Counted from the stretch's first letter, positions 26,953 to 35,467 are shown. The stretch: 64,000 bases of DNA from Aminobacter ciceronei (GCF_014138625.1 NZ_JACJHY010000023.1:52700-116699), one strand, 5' to 3'. Notes: generated from the sequence alone by a model not told the origin. Translations and numbers: made by a program.

Positions 26953-27459
26953 ATGGCAGCAGCCGAGGACCTGAAAAAGATCGCCGAGCAGGAGGACCGA
27001 CTGGTCTTTGAGCGCTTCGACGAGGCGGTTGCCTTCGATATCGGCTCGGCCATCCGCGCCCGCGCCGTTGCCGAAAAGCTGCCGATCGTGGTCGACATCA
27101 GGCTTTGGGACCGGACCTTGTTTTACTGCGCCCTGCCGGGCTCGACGTGTGGCAACACCGAATGGGCGCGGCGCAAGATCAATGTTGTCAAGGTTTTCCA
27201 CCGCAGCAGCTACCGCATGGTGCTGACCAAGGCCCGCGAGGACCGTACCTTCCCGATCGGCGAGGCCTTGCCCATCGAAGACTATGTGCTGGCCGGCGGC
27301 GGCTTCCCGATCAAGGTCAAGGGCGTCGGTGTCATTGGTGCCATTGCCGTTTCAGGACTGCCGGAGCGCCAGGACCACGAGGTGGTGGTGGCGGCGGTCG
27401 CCGAGCATCTCGGCATTCCCAGCCGCGAACTCGCCTTGCCCCCCGTTGCGAACAGCTGA
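26953..27459 (+). CDS. UPF0303 / heme-degrading-domain family protein
   Basis: The 168-residue protein belongs to the UPF0303 branch of the HbpS/GlcG-like (heme-degrading domain) fold, with AVAFDIGSAIRARAVAEKLP and GGGFPIKVKGVGVIGAIAVSG as the conserved parts. It has no signal peptide or membrane segment. No biochemical role is established. It is between guaD and a glycerate 2-kinase with gaps of 57 and 18 bases. GlcG-like proteins often accompany glycolate/glyoxylate genes, and a link to the glyoxylate end of this pathway is a guess. Confidence 0.82.
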   Translation: MAAAEDLKKIAEQEDRLVFERFDEAVAFDIGSAIRARAVAEKLPIVVDIRLWDRTLFYCALPGSTCGNTEWARRKINVVKVFHRSSYRMVLTKAREDRTFPIGEALPIEDYVLAGGGFPIKVKGVGVIGAIAVSGLPERQDHEVVVAAVAEHLGIPSRELALPPVANS

Positions 27460-27477
27460 AAGAGTTTGAACGTCCCG

Positions 27478-28743
27478 ATGGCCATGACCGACCCGAAGCA
27501 GTTGCTGACCAGCGTTTTCGAAGCCGCCGTGGCGGCCGCCGATCCCGAGCTCACCATCCGCCGCCACCTGCCGGCAAAGCCCAAGGGACGGACGATTGTC
27601 ATTGGCGCCGGCAAGGGCTCGGCCCAGATGGCGGCCGCTTTCGAAAAAGCCTGGGACGGACCGCTGGAGGGCGTGGTGGTCACCCGCTACGGCTTTGCCG
27701 CCCCTTGCGAGCGCATCAGGATTGTCGAGGCCTCGCACCCGGTGCCCGACGCCAACGGCCTCGAAGCGGCGAAGCTTCTGCTCCAGACGATCTCCGGCCT
27801 GACCGAGGACGACCTCGTCGTCGCTTTGATCTCGGGCGGCGGCTCGGCGCTGCTGCCGTCGCCGGCGGGGAACCTGACCCTTGCCGATGAGATCGCCGTC
27901 AATGAGGCGCTGCTCGCTTCCGGCGCGCCGATCTCGGCGATGAACACCATTCGCAAGCACATTTCGGGCATCAAGGGCGGCCGGCTGGCTGCAGCGGCGC
28001 ATCCCGCCCGCGTCGTCTCGCTTGTCGTGTCCGACATTCCCGGCGACAATCCGGCTTTGGTAGCCTCGGGTCCGACGGTGCCTGATGAGGCGTCGCGCGC
28101 CGATGCGCTGCGCCTGATCGAAACCTACCGCATCGCGCTGCCCGCCAATGTCATGGCCCACATCAACTCGGCTGCCGCCGACGCGCCGCAGCCGACCGAC
28201 CCGCGCTTCGCCCGCAACGAGGTGCATGTCATCGCCTCTGCCGCCGTGTCGCTCGACGCTGCCGCCGAAGCCGCGCGCATGCAGGGCGTTGAGACCGTTA
28301 TCCTCTCCGACGCCATCGAGGGCGAGGCACGCGAGGTCGGTGGCGTGCATGCGGCCATCGCCCGCGAAGTCGCGACCCGCAACCGGCCGTTCAACAAGCC
28401 GGTGCTGATCCTGTCCGGCGGCGAGACCACGGTGACCCTTAGGGCCAAGGGCAAGGGCGGCCGCAACAGCGAGTTCCTGCTTGCCTTCGCCATCGGCATC
28501 GACGGCCTCCAGGGCATCGACGCGCTGGCCGCCGATACCGACGGCATCGACGGTTCCGAGGACAATGCCGGCGCCTTTGCCGACGGCTCCACTGTTTCGC
28601 GCATGCATGCTGTCAGCGTCGACGCCAAGGCGATGCTGGCCGGCAACAATGCCTGGACGGCGTTCAACTCGGTGGGCGATCTTTTCGTCCCCGGGCCGAC
28701 CGGCACCAACGTCAACGACCTCAGGGCGATCCTGATCCGGTAG
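27478..28743 (+). CDS. gckA: Glycerate 2-kinase (MOFRL/GckA-TtuD family)
   Basis: The 421-residue protein has the class II glycerate kinase fold. The N-terminal domain contains VIGAGKGSAQMAAAFEKAW, SGGGSALLPSP and NTIRKHISGIKGGRLA; the C-terminal MOFRL part has SGGETTVTL and GGRNSEFLLAFA, ending GPTGTNVNDLR. These enzymes phosphorylate D-glycerate to 2-phosphoglycerate; some are named hydroxypyruvate reductase (TtuD). ATG 27478 is preferred; the upstream AAAGAG is far and a TTG at 27466 is possible. It would finish conversion of purine-derived glyoxylate into central metabolism, given carboligase and tartronate-semialdehyde reductase encoded elsewhere. Confidence 0.92.
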   Translation: MAMTDPKQLLTSVFEAAVAAADPELTIRRHLPAKPKGRTIVIGAGKGSAQMAAAFEKAWDGPLEGVVVTRYGFAAPCERIRIVEASHPVPDANGLEAAKLLLQTISGLTEDDLVVALISGGGSALLPSPAGNLTLADEIAVNEALLASGAPISAMNTIRKHISGIKGGRLAAAAHPARVVSLVVSDIPGDNPALVASGPTVPDEASRADALRLIETYRIALPANVMAHINSAAADAPQPTDPRFARNEVHVIASAAVSLDAAAEAARMQGVETVILSDAIEGEAREVGGVHAAIAREVATRNRPFNKPVLILSGGETTVTLRAKGKGGRNSEFLLAFAIGIDGLQGIDALAADTDGIDGSEDNAGAFADGSTVSRMHAVSVDAKAMLAGNNAWTAFNSVGDLFVPGPTGTNVNDLRAILIR

Positions 28744-28786
28744 CTGGCATACGCCTTTTGCCGGGTGGGACGGGTCTGGCCTTGCG

Positions 28787-30238
28787 TTAGCCTGCCATCA
28801 TCTCGCGCACCGTCCTGATGTCGGCGACGAAGCGGGCGCGCTCGGCTGCCGCCTCCTGCGGGTCGCGGATGCGCAGGATGTAGGACGGGTGGATCGTCAG
28901 GAAAACGGCGAGGCCGTCGTCGCGTTTGATGGTCTGCCCGCGCTGTTTGGTGATCGCCACTGGCGCCTCCAGCAGCGACTGGGCCGCGGTCGCGCCGAGC
29001 GCCACCATCAGCTTCGGCTTTAGCAGCGTCAACTCCTGCGCCAGCCACCAGCGGCAAGCCTGCACCTCGCCGGCATTGGGCTTGCTGTGGATGCGACGCT
29101 TGCCGCGCGGTTCGAACTTGAAGTGCTTGACGGCATTGGTGACGTAGACTGCCGTCCGCTCGATGCCGGCTTCGCCGAGCACCGCGTCGAAGATCTTGCC
29201 GGCCGGGCCGACGAATGGCCGGCCCTGCAGGTCCTCCTGGTCACCGGGCTGCTCGCCGACAAACACCAGTTCGGCATTGTCAGAACCCTCGCCGAACACC
29301 GTCTGCGTCGCCTCGCTCCACAGCGGACAGCGCCGGCACTGGCTTGCTTGCTGGCGCAGAGCGTCGATCGAATGCGCCTCTGTCTCCGGCGACGGCTCCA
29401 AAGCCGGCCAGTGTCTGGCTTGTATCGCCTGGTGATGCGCTGCGGGCATCGTCGGCATCCTCGCGATCATTTCCCGGGCAGCCGCGTCGGCGCCTGATAT
29501 CAGCTCCGGAATGAGCGACGCCTCGGGAAGGTTCCGCCAATACTTCTTGGGCATCTCCGCCTGCATCGCCTTCACCTTGAGGCGGGCGGGATTGAAGATG
29601 CTGGCGAAATAGGTCCGCCACATCTCCTCCGACTGGTCGGCGGCGGGCGCATCATCCTTCGAAGCGCCGGGGCCTAGCGCCAGTCTTTCGCGGTCCCATT
29701 CAGCCGAGCCGTGTGGCGTCAGGATCGCCCAGTGCATGCCGGTAAAGCGACGCACGAAGAACGGTGCTGCCAATTCGAGGATGAAGTGGTCAGGCTCGAA
29801 CCAGGCGACGAAGCGCTCTTCGTCACCGTCGCCGATCTTCCGGAAACGGACGAAGGCATGCATCTTGTGCTCGTCGCGCCTGACCGACTTTTCCATCGCC
29901 TCGAAGCGGCGCACGTCGGGGTCGGAGGCGATGCGGAGCAAATGAGGCTCGCTGCGCTGCCGCCACAGCAGCCGATAGAGCAGTGCGAAACGTTCGCTGT
30001 CGGAATGGCAGGTGACGATGGCCGCGCGCTCGATGAAATCTCGGGAGACCCTGAGTTCGACGCCCGGGGTCGGCGCCGGCAGCTCGTCCCCTTCGCCGCC
30101 GACATGCCATTCGATGTCCTCGGGCTTCACCTCGTTGGTGCTCAGCCTGCGTGCCGCATCGCGCCAGCCGTCGAAGTCGGTCGGGCCGGCGAGATGCACG
30201 GCGTAGGCGGCCAGTGGGAAGGCGGGTTGGCCGGTCAT
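28787..30238 (-). CDS. udgX: DUF4130 fused to UdgX-type uracil-DNA glycosylase
   Basis: This 483-residue protein joins two modules. Residues 1 to about 260 match the DUF4130 'probable DNA metabolism' family (RRDEHKMHAFVRFRKIG; FVAWFEPDHFILELAAPFF, given by its FEPDHFI core). From about residue 290 it is UdgX: a CRRCP iron-sulfur motif, catalytic segment GEQPGDQEDLQGRPFVGPAG, the UdgX-specific loop KRRIH at 380-384, and HPSYILR near 450. In mycobacterial UdgX the His of KRRIH becomes covalently bonded to uracil-site DNA; here that is H384. Start ATG 30238 overlaps the stop of the radical SAM gene (ATGA), so the two are coupled. Confidence 0.92.
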   Translation of the reverse strand: MTGQPAFPLAAYAVHLAGPTDFDGWRDAARRLSTNEVKPEDIEWHVGGEGDELPAPTPGVELRVSRDFIERAAIVTCHSDSERFALLYRLLWRQRSEPHLLRIASDPDVRRFEAMEKSVRRDEHKMHAFVRFRKIGDGDEERFVAWFEPDHFILELAAPFFVRRFTGMHWAILTPHGSAEWDRERLALGPGASKDDAPAADQSEEMWRTYFASIFNPARLKVKAMQAEMPKKYWRNLPEASLIPELISGADAAAREMIARMPTMPAAHHQAIQARHWPALEPSPETEAHSIDALRQQASQCRRCPLWSEATQTVFGEGSDNAELVFVGEQPGDQEDLQGRPFVGPAGKIFDAVLGEAGIERTAVYVTNAVKHFKFEPRGKRRIHSKPNAGEVQACRWWLAQELTLLKPKLMVALGATAAQSLLEAPVAITKQRGQTIKRDDGLAVFLTIHPSYILRIRDPQEAAAERARFVADIRTVREMMAG

Positions 30239-31473
30239 CGGAACAGCTCGAGTTGCCGCGGCTTCGGCGCAATCGCCTCGCGCAGCCGTGCAGCGTCGGT
30301 GGCGGCGCCCGGCGACCAGCCGTCGGCGACGATGAACGGGCGGACCTTGGTGATGGATTGGCAAAGACGGCCAACGTCATCGAGCCGCAACCGCTTGAAG
30401 CGGCGGGTCTCCAGGATACGCTCCACTGCGCGCGTGCCGAGGCCCGGGATGCGCAGCAGCCTCTCCTTGTCGGCGCGGTTGACGTCGAGGGGAAAGGAGG
30501 CGCGGTTGCGCAGCGCCCAGGCGAGCTTGGGGTCGATCTCCAGTTCGAGCATGCCGTCAGGCGTGCCGTCGAGGATCTCGCCCTGTTCAAAGCCGTAGAA
30601 GCGCATCAGCCAATCTGCCTGGTAGAGCCGGTGTTCGCGCATCAGCGGCGGCTTCCTCAGGGGCAGGGCAGAGGAGGCGTCGGGGATCGGGCTGAAGGCG
30701 GAATAGTAGACGCGGCGCAACTGGTAGCTGCCATAGAGCCGGGCGCTGGTCTTGAGGATGCGGGCATCTGAAGTGGCGTCGGCGCCGACGATCATCTGCG
30801 TCGACTGCCCGCCCGGTGCAAAACGCTCGCGAGTCTTCGTCCTCAGCGTCGGTTCCGCCTTCTCCTCGATCTTCGAACGCAGCTTTGCCATCGAGACGCG
30901 GATCGTCTCCGGCCGTTTTTCCGGCGCCAGCCGCTTCACGCCCTCATCGGTCGGCAGTTCGACATTTATCGACAGGCGATCGGCATAGAGGCCTGCCTTC
31001 TCGATCAGCTCGGCAGACGCCTCGGGGATGGTCTTGAGATGGATGTAGCCTGCGAATTTCTCGTCGAGCCTCAGCCGCCGCGCCACCTCCACCATCTCCG
31101 TCATGGTCTCGTCGGGCGAGCGAATGACGCCTGACGAGAGGAACAATCCCTCGATGTAATTGCGCTTGTAAAAATCCATGGTCAGCCGCACCACTTCGTC
31201 GACCGTGAAGCGGGCGCGGCGGACATTGGAGGACGAACGGTTGATGCAGTAGCTGCAGTCGTAGATGCAGAAATTGGTCAGCAGGATCTTGAGCAGCGAG
31301 ATGCAGCGGCCGTCGGGGGCGTAGGAGTGGCAGATGCCCATGCCCTCGGTCGAGCCGATGCCGCCAGACTTGAGCGAGTCGCGCCCGCCGGCGCCTGACG
31401 AGGCGCAGGAAGCGTCATACTTCGCGGCGTCGGAAAGGATCGCGAGTTTCTCGCGGGTCGAAAGAACTGCCAT
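30235..31473 (-). CDS. Putative DNA modification/repair radical SAM protein
   Basis: The 412-residue protein has a radical SAM cluster motif C69-IYD-C73-SY-C76 binding the 4Fe-4S that cleaves SAM, preceded by YAPDGRCISLLKILLTNF (residues 51-68). At 329-367 a helix-hairpin-helix is seen (LLRIPGLGTRAVERIL), a non-specific DNA-binding module. The C-terminus reads QLELF-R (407-412), like the QL[SD]LF beta-clamp-binding pentapeptide. It is the first gene of a two-gene unit with DUF4130-UdgX, a known pairing without assigned chemistry. A GTTC-N7-GTTC box ends three bases above its ATG, so SOS control is likely. No good ribosome binding site is seen; the mRNA may be nearly leaderless. Confidence 0.9.
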   Translation of the reverse strand: MAVLSTREKLAILSDAAKYDASCASSGAGGRDSLKSGGIGSTEGMGICHSYAPDGRCISLLKILLTNFCIYDCSYCINRSSSNVRRARFTVDEVVRLTMDFYKRNYIEGLFLSSGVIRSPDETMTEMVEVARRLRLDEKFAGYIHLKTIPEASAELIEKAGLYADRLSINVELPTDEGVKRLAPEKRPETIRVSMAKLRSKIEEKAEPTLRTKTRERFAPGGQSTQMIVGADATSDARILKTSARLYGSYQLRRVYYSAFSPIPDASSALPLRKPPLMREHRLYQADWLMRFYGFEQGEILDGTPDGMLELEIDPKLAWALRNRASFPLDVNRADKERLLRIPGLGTRAVERILETRRFKRLRLDDVGRLCQSITKVRPFIVADGWSPGAATDAARLREAIAPKPRQLELFR

Positions 31474-31475
31474 TT

Positions 31476-31490
31476 GTTCATGCTATGTTC
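31476..31490. promoter_or_regulatory. LexA (SOS) box, GTTC-N7-GTTC
   Basis: GTTC (31476-31479), seven bases (ATGCTAT), GTTC (31487-31490): an exact match to the direct-repeat SOS box of Alphaproteobacteria. It lies just upstream of the radical SAM-UdgX operon, which reads leftward from 31473. LexA there would block the promoter or start site. The nearest gene on the other side (glutamine-synthetase-like) ends toward the box, so only the repair operon can be its target. Confidence 0.75.
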
Positions 31491-31584
31491 TTTTTGCTGC
31501 CAAGGCCAGAGGGTTCGCTGTGATGCGGCAAATTGTGAACGACGCGTCTGGAGTGGATGGCGGATCAACCGCCATTCCCGGGGA

Positions 31585-32973
31585 TCACACCTCGTGCAGA
31601 TAAAGGTGGTAGTCGAGCTCGCTCACCGTGCGGGCGACGCGGAAATATTCGCTTTCCTTGATCGCCGTAAACGTGCGGTGCAGGTCGTGGCCCAGCGCCT
31701 CACGGAGAAACTCCGACGCTTTCGCCGCCTCGATCGCCGAGCGCCAGTCCGGTGGCATCACGCTTTCAGTACCTTCGGCCTGTTCGTAGCCGTTGCCAGA
31801 CGTTTCCGGGCCAGGATCGAGCTGCTCCTCCAGCCCCTTCGAGATGCCGGCGAGGATGGTCGCGGCGACGAGATAGGGGTTGGCGTCGACGCCGGAGGGA
31901 CGGTGCTCGATGCGGCGGTTCCTGGCGTCGCCCGCCGGTACGCGCAGCGCCACCGAGCGGTTGTTGACGCCCCAGGTGGGGGCCACCGGTGCGTAGGACT
32001 GGGAGACGAAGCGACGCCACGAGTTGGCATGCGGCGCAAACACCAGCATCGATTCCGCCATCGTCTCGGCGAGGCCGCCGAGCGCATGCAGCAGCTTCGG
32101 CTCCCAGGTGCCTTCCGCGGCCTCGGTGAAGACGTTGTTGCCGTCGCTGTCGAGCAGAGAGACGTGAAAATGCATGCCCGAACCGGCATATTTCTCGATC
32201 GGCTTAGCCATGAAGCAGGCAGTGACGCCATGGCGGCGGGCCTGGGCACGCACCAGGCGCTTCAGCATCAACAGGTCGTCGGCGGCCTGCATCACGTCCT
32301 TGCGGTAGCGCAAGGTGAGTTCGTACTGACCCGGCGCATATTCCGAGATCACGGTCTCGGCCGGGATGCCTTGCACTTTTGCGGCGGCATAGATGTCGGA
32401 GAACAGCGGCTCCATGCCATGCAGGTGATCGACCGAATAGACCTCGGTCTTGCCGGAGGCGCGGCCATCGAGCACGGCGCGGGCCGGCTGGACCTTGCCG
32501 TCGCTGTCGCGCTCGTTGGCGAGCAGGAAGAACTCGAGCTCGAAGGCGCCGGCAGGATAGAGGCCCTTTTCAGCCAGCCTGTCGACCTGTCGCTTCAGCG
32601 CAAGCCGAGGGTCCGAAGTCATTGGCGCGCCGTCGAGATGGAACATCGACATCAGCACCTGGCCGCGGGCGGGGCTGGTGCCATGCAAAGGCTTCAGCGT
32701 GCCAGGTATCGGCCAGGCGCGGAGGTCGCCATCGCCGGAATCCCAGATCAGCCCGGTCTCGTGGACGTCCTCGCCAGTGATGTCGAGGCCGAGGATGGAG
32801 ATGGGCAGGTGGCGCCCGCCTTCGTAAAGTCCCATCAGTTCGTGGCGGCGGATGATCTTGCCGCGGCCGACGCCATTGGCGTCCGTCAGCACGATATCGA
32901 AGGCTTCGATGTCGGGGTTCGCGTCGAGGAAGGCTCTCGCTTCGTCGACGGTCGAGCCGGAAGGTGATGTCAT
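31585..32973 (-). CDS. Glutamine synthetase family protein (gamma-glutamyl ligase type)
   Basis: The 462-residue protein has the glutamine synthetase catalytic fold: the metal-ligand strand AGAFELEFFLL, YELTLRY, MHFHVSL with the ATP-site His, and the RIEHRPSGVDANPYL segment. It lacks the adenylylation region of GlnA and resembles PuuA-like gamma-glutamylpolyamine synthetases, which join glutamate to an amine with ATP. It follows an aminotransferase gene by 30 bases on the same strand, and a gamma-glutamyl-GABA hydrolase-like gene is 12 kb away. The amine substrate is unknown. Confidence 0.87.
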   Translation of the reverse strand: MTSPSGSTVDEARAFLDANPDIEAFDIVLTDANGVGRGKIIRRHELMGLYEGGRHLPISILGLDITGEDVHETGLIWDSGDGDLRAWPIPGTLKPLHGTSPARGQVLMSMFHLDGAPMTSDPRLALKRQVDRLAEKGLYPAGAFELEFFLLANERDSDGKVQPARAVLDGRASGKTEVYSVDHLHGMEPLFSDIYAAAKVQGIPAETVISEYAPGQYELTLRYRKDVMQAADDLLMLKRLVRAQARRHGVTACFMAKPIEKYAGSGMHFHVSLLDSDGNNVFTEAAEGTWEPKLLHALGGLAETMAESMLVFAPHANSWRRFVSQSYAPVAPTWGVNNRSVALRVPAGDARNRRIEHRPSGVDANPYLVAATILAGISKGLEEQLDPGPETSGNGYEQAEGTESVMPPDWRSAIEAAKASEFLREALGHDLHRTFTAIKESEYFRVARTVSELDYHLYLHEV

Positions 32974-33003
32974 GATGTCACTCGATTGTCCTTCTGCCTT
33001 GTC

Positions 33004-34386
33004 TCATACCGCAAGACGGGCGGCAATGTCGTCGAAAGCTGCGATCAGCTTGTCGACCTGCCGCGCTGTCGTCACCGGCGAGACCAGCATCATGTTGTGG
33101 AACGGCGCGATCAGGACACCGCGATTGACCAGCGCCACATGCATGGCAGCCTCCAGCCGGGAGGCGTGGGCATGCTCGGCCTCGCCACCATTGCGCAGCG
33201 GACCGGGGGCGAAGATGAATTCGACGCGGGCGCCGACGCGCATCACGTGCCAAGGCAGTTTCCGTTTTCGGATCGCCTTGTCGAGCCCCGTGGCCAGCCG
33301 TTCGGCCAGCTTTTCCATGTGGGCGTAGGCCGCCTCCGTCATCACCTCTTCGAGCGTGGCGCGCATCGCCGCGAACTGCAGAGGATTGGCCGACAGCGTC
33401 GTGCCCATGCCGGAATAGCCCGGCTCCTTGGTGGCATTGTAGGCGGCGTAGCGGGCGGCGACCTCCTCGCTCATGCCCCAGACACTGGCCGGCACGCCGC
33501 CAGCGACGGGCTTGCCGAGCACGAACAGGTCGGGGTCGAGATTGTGCTTGCTTGTATAGCCGCCGGGGCCGGTCGAGATGGTGTGGGTCTCGTCGATCAG
33601 GAGCAGCGTGCCGGCTTGCCGCGTCAGCGTGCGCACGCCTTCGAGGAAGCCCGGCTCGGGCAGCACCATGCAGGAATTGGTCAGCACCGGCTCTGATATG
33701 ACGCAGGCGACGTCGCCATGGCTCAGCGCCTTCTCCAGCGCCGCAAGATCGTTGAACTCTACGATGCGGGTGCGCTGGGTGAGATCGCGGAACTCGCCTG
33801 ATAGTCCCGGGCGGTTGATCGGCTTGCCGCCGTCGAGCCGCACCATCGTCTCGTCGACCGAGCCGTGGTAGCAGCCGTTGAAGACGAGGATCTTGTCGCG
33901 GCCGGTGATGGCGCGGGCGACCCGCAGGGCGAAGCGGTTGGCGTCGGTGGCTGTCGTCGCGATCTGCCAATGCGGCAGGCCGAAGCGCCTTGCCAGCAGC
34001 AGGCCGAGCGTGAGCGAATCCTCCGACGGCAGCATGTAGGTCAGGCCGCGGGCCGCCTGCCGGCGAATCGCACGGGCGACGGGTGCCGGTGAATGACCGA
34101 ACATCGAGCCGGTATCGCCAAGGCAGAAGTCGGCCAGCCTGATGCCGTCGATGTCGGTGATCGTGGCGCCGCTCGCCTTGTCGACCAGGATGGGGAAGGG
34201 CGTCGGCCAGTCTTTCATCCAGTGCATCGGGACGCCGTTGAAGAACCCGGCCATGCCGTTGCCCACCGCGGCCTCCGATTTTGGGCGGGCGCGGCGGAAG
34301 ATGTCCGCCTCCGTCGCTGCAAGTTCGGCGATGCGCGACAAAGGCACGCCGCCTTCGGTGGCTTCAGGTCGTTCGATACGGTTCAT
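33004..34386 (-). CDS. Class III PLP aminotransferase
   Basis: The 460-residue protein is a fold-type I, class III aminotransferase, nearest in look to glutamate-1-semialdehyde/ornithine-type members. It has the PLP-phosphate region ATDANRFALRVARAITGRDK (in place of the common TEA), FNGCYHGS, LLIDETHT with the pyridine-N Asp, and the Schiff-base Lys in LGKPVAGGVPASVWG. The start at 34386 has GGGAG five bases upstream; tandem ATGs and one at 34398 leave a few residues uncertain. It precedes a gamma-glutamyl-ligase-type glutamine synthetase, so both may act on one amine. Confidence 0.88.
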   Translation of the reverse strand: MNRIERPEATEGGVPLSRIAELAATEADIFRRARPKSEAAVGNGMAGFFNGVPMHWMKDWPTPFPILVDKASGATITDIDGIRLADFCLGDTGSMFGHSPAPVARAIRRQAARGLTYMLPSEDSLTLGLLLARRFGLPHWQIATTATDANRFALRVARAITGRDKILVFNGCYHGSVDETMVRLDGGKPINRPGLSGEFRDLTQRTRIVEFNDLAALEKALSHGDVACVISEPVLTNSCMVLPEPGFLEGVRTLTRQAGTLLLIDETHTISTGPGGYTSKHNLDPDLFVLGKPVAGGVPASVWGMSEEVAARYAAYNATKEPGYSGMGTTLSANPLQFAAMRATLEEVMTEAAYAHMEKLAERLATGLDKAIRKRKLPWHVMRVGARVEFIFAPGPLRNGGEAEHAHASRLEAAMHVALVNRGVLIAPFHNMMLVSPVTTARQVDKLIAAFDDIAARLAV

Positions 34387-34424
34387 CATGGCTCCCATTG
34401 GACAGACGGGCGCCACTCTAGCCA

Positions 34425-34453
34425 GCCGTTCCCACAAACGGCAACTGGCCGTT
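34425..34453. promoter_or_regulatory. Inverted GCCGTT/AACGGC repeats upstream of aminotransferase
   Basis: GCCGTT (34425-34430), AACGGC (34437-34442) and GCCGTT (34448-34453) alternate in orientation at 12- and 11-base steps, 40-67 bases upstream of the aminotransferase start. The pattern gives a palindrome with one further half site and would suit a dimeric regulator. A nearby GATCGC/GCGATC pair adds symmetry close to the divergent gene at 34541. Confidence 0.4.
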
Positions 34454-34540
34454 GCAAGGGTCTCTGTTGGCTCAGCGCGGCCATCTTGACCCATCGATCG
34501 CAATGGCGATCATGACACTGTGCTTTGGGGGTGATGAGCG

Positions 34541-34993
34541 ATGCGTGCTATGATGACTGCCATGTCGATCCTGCTTGCGGCGGGCCCGGCCGGTGCCTCT
34601 GGCGGGCTCTCTTGCGGTGCCAAGGATGAGGCAGTGAAGCTGACCATCGAGAGTGGCGTCACTCGCGGCATGGGCAGCCCGGTGTTCAACTTCCGCGGCG
34701 AAATCGAGATTTCCCACAAGGCGATTTCGCAGGACCTGCGCAAGATGAGCTTCGAGCGCGACCATCTCGCGCAATACTGGCTCGACGGCGAGGAATTGCG
34801 CATGGTGGTCTACCGCGAGCGCGGATCCGACAAACCGCATGGTTATGTCGAGATCACGGTCCGGACCAAGTCAGGCGACGAGGGCGACTATATCGGTCAG
34901 TATTCGGTCACGGTGTTCGACATGACGGACGCCACCGGCGGCGACGGCAAGACCTACAATTTCACCGGCCGGGCCACCTGCCTGGTCGAATAG
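34541..34993 (+). CDS. Small secreted protein of unknown function
   Basis: I do not recognise this 150-residue protein. A signal peptide is clear: MRAMMTAMSILLAAGPAGA, with cleavage probably after AGA-S or ASG, leaving two cysteines (LSCGAKDE early, TCLVE at the very end) that could form a disulfide linking the ends. The rest alternates charged and beta-type segments, as in a small beta-sandwich. It is divergent from the aminotransferase gene and convergent with a MarR gene, so it is a single-gene unit. Confidence 0.72.
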   Translation: MRAMMTAMSILLAAGPAGASGGLSCGAKDEAVKLTIESGVTRGMGSPVFNFRGEIEISHKAISQDLRKMSFERDHLAQYWLDGEELRMVVYRERGSDKPHGYVEITVRTKSGDEGDYIGQYSVTVFDMTDATGGDGKTYNFTGRATCLVE

Positions 34994-35035
34994 TCCGGCC
35001 GGATAGGCCGACGCGCTTGTCCCGCAGGCGCGCGT

Positions 35036-35467
35036 TTAGTCCTTGTGCATGGCGGCGATGGCGCGCCGCATCAGTGCCAGGAAGGTTTCCCGTTCCTCCT
35101 CGGAAAAGTCCGCCAGGGCAGCTGCGTTCTGGGCGCGGGCGGCAGCCGTGGCCGGGTCGCGAAGCGCCTTTGCCCTTGGCGTCAGGTGGATTGCCTGCGA
35201 GCGCCCGTCCTCCGGGTTGGCGCGCCGTTCGATCAGCCCATCACGCTCCATCCTGGTCAGGGTATTGGCCATCGTCGCTTGTTCGACGTCGAGGCGCCGC
35301 ACCAGTTCGATCTGCGTCAGCCCATCTTCGTCCCACAATGCCAGCAGCGTCATGAACTGCGCCGGCGCCAGGTCGAGGGGGCGGATGCGCTCGTGCAGGC
35401 CCTTGGCGAACAGGCGTGCCATCTGGTTGGCGAGATATCCGGCGGAGCGTTCTTTCTGAAAAGCCAT
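35036..35467 (-). CDS. MarR-family transcriptional regulator
   Basis: The 143-residue protein is a typical MarR winged-helix repressor: LAPAQFMTLLALWDEDGLTQ leads into ELVRRLDVEQATMANTLTRM (recognition helix), then the wing with ERRANPEDGRSQ, whose DxRS is the family signature. It is divergent from a small membrane-protein gene. Two ATAGC-type palindromes fill the shared 74-base gap, so it most likely represses both itself and that gene. Confidence 0.93.
   Translation of the reverse strand: MAFQKERSAGYLANQMARLFAKGLHERIRPLDLAPAQFMTLLALWDEDGLTQIELVRRLDVEQATMANTLTRMERDGLIERRANPEDGRSQAIHLTPRAKALRDPATAAARAQNAAALADFSEEERETFLALMRRAIAAMHKD

Noticed and set aside
25360..27201. Open frame of 613 codons on the minus strand across puuD end, guaD and UPF0303
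   Set aside because: Crosses three well-supported plus-strand genes and has no recognisable domain.
31474..32967. Open frame of 497 codons opposite the glutamine-synthetase-like gene
   Set aside because: No domain support; antisense of a gene with intact GS motifs.
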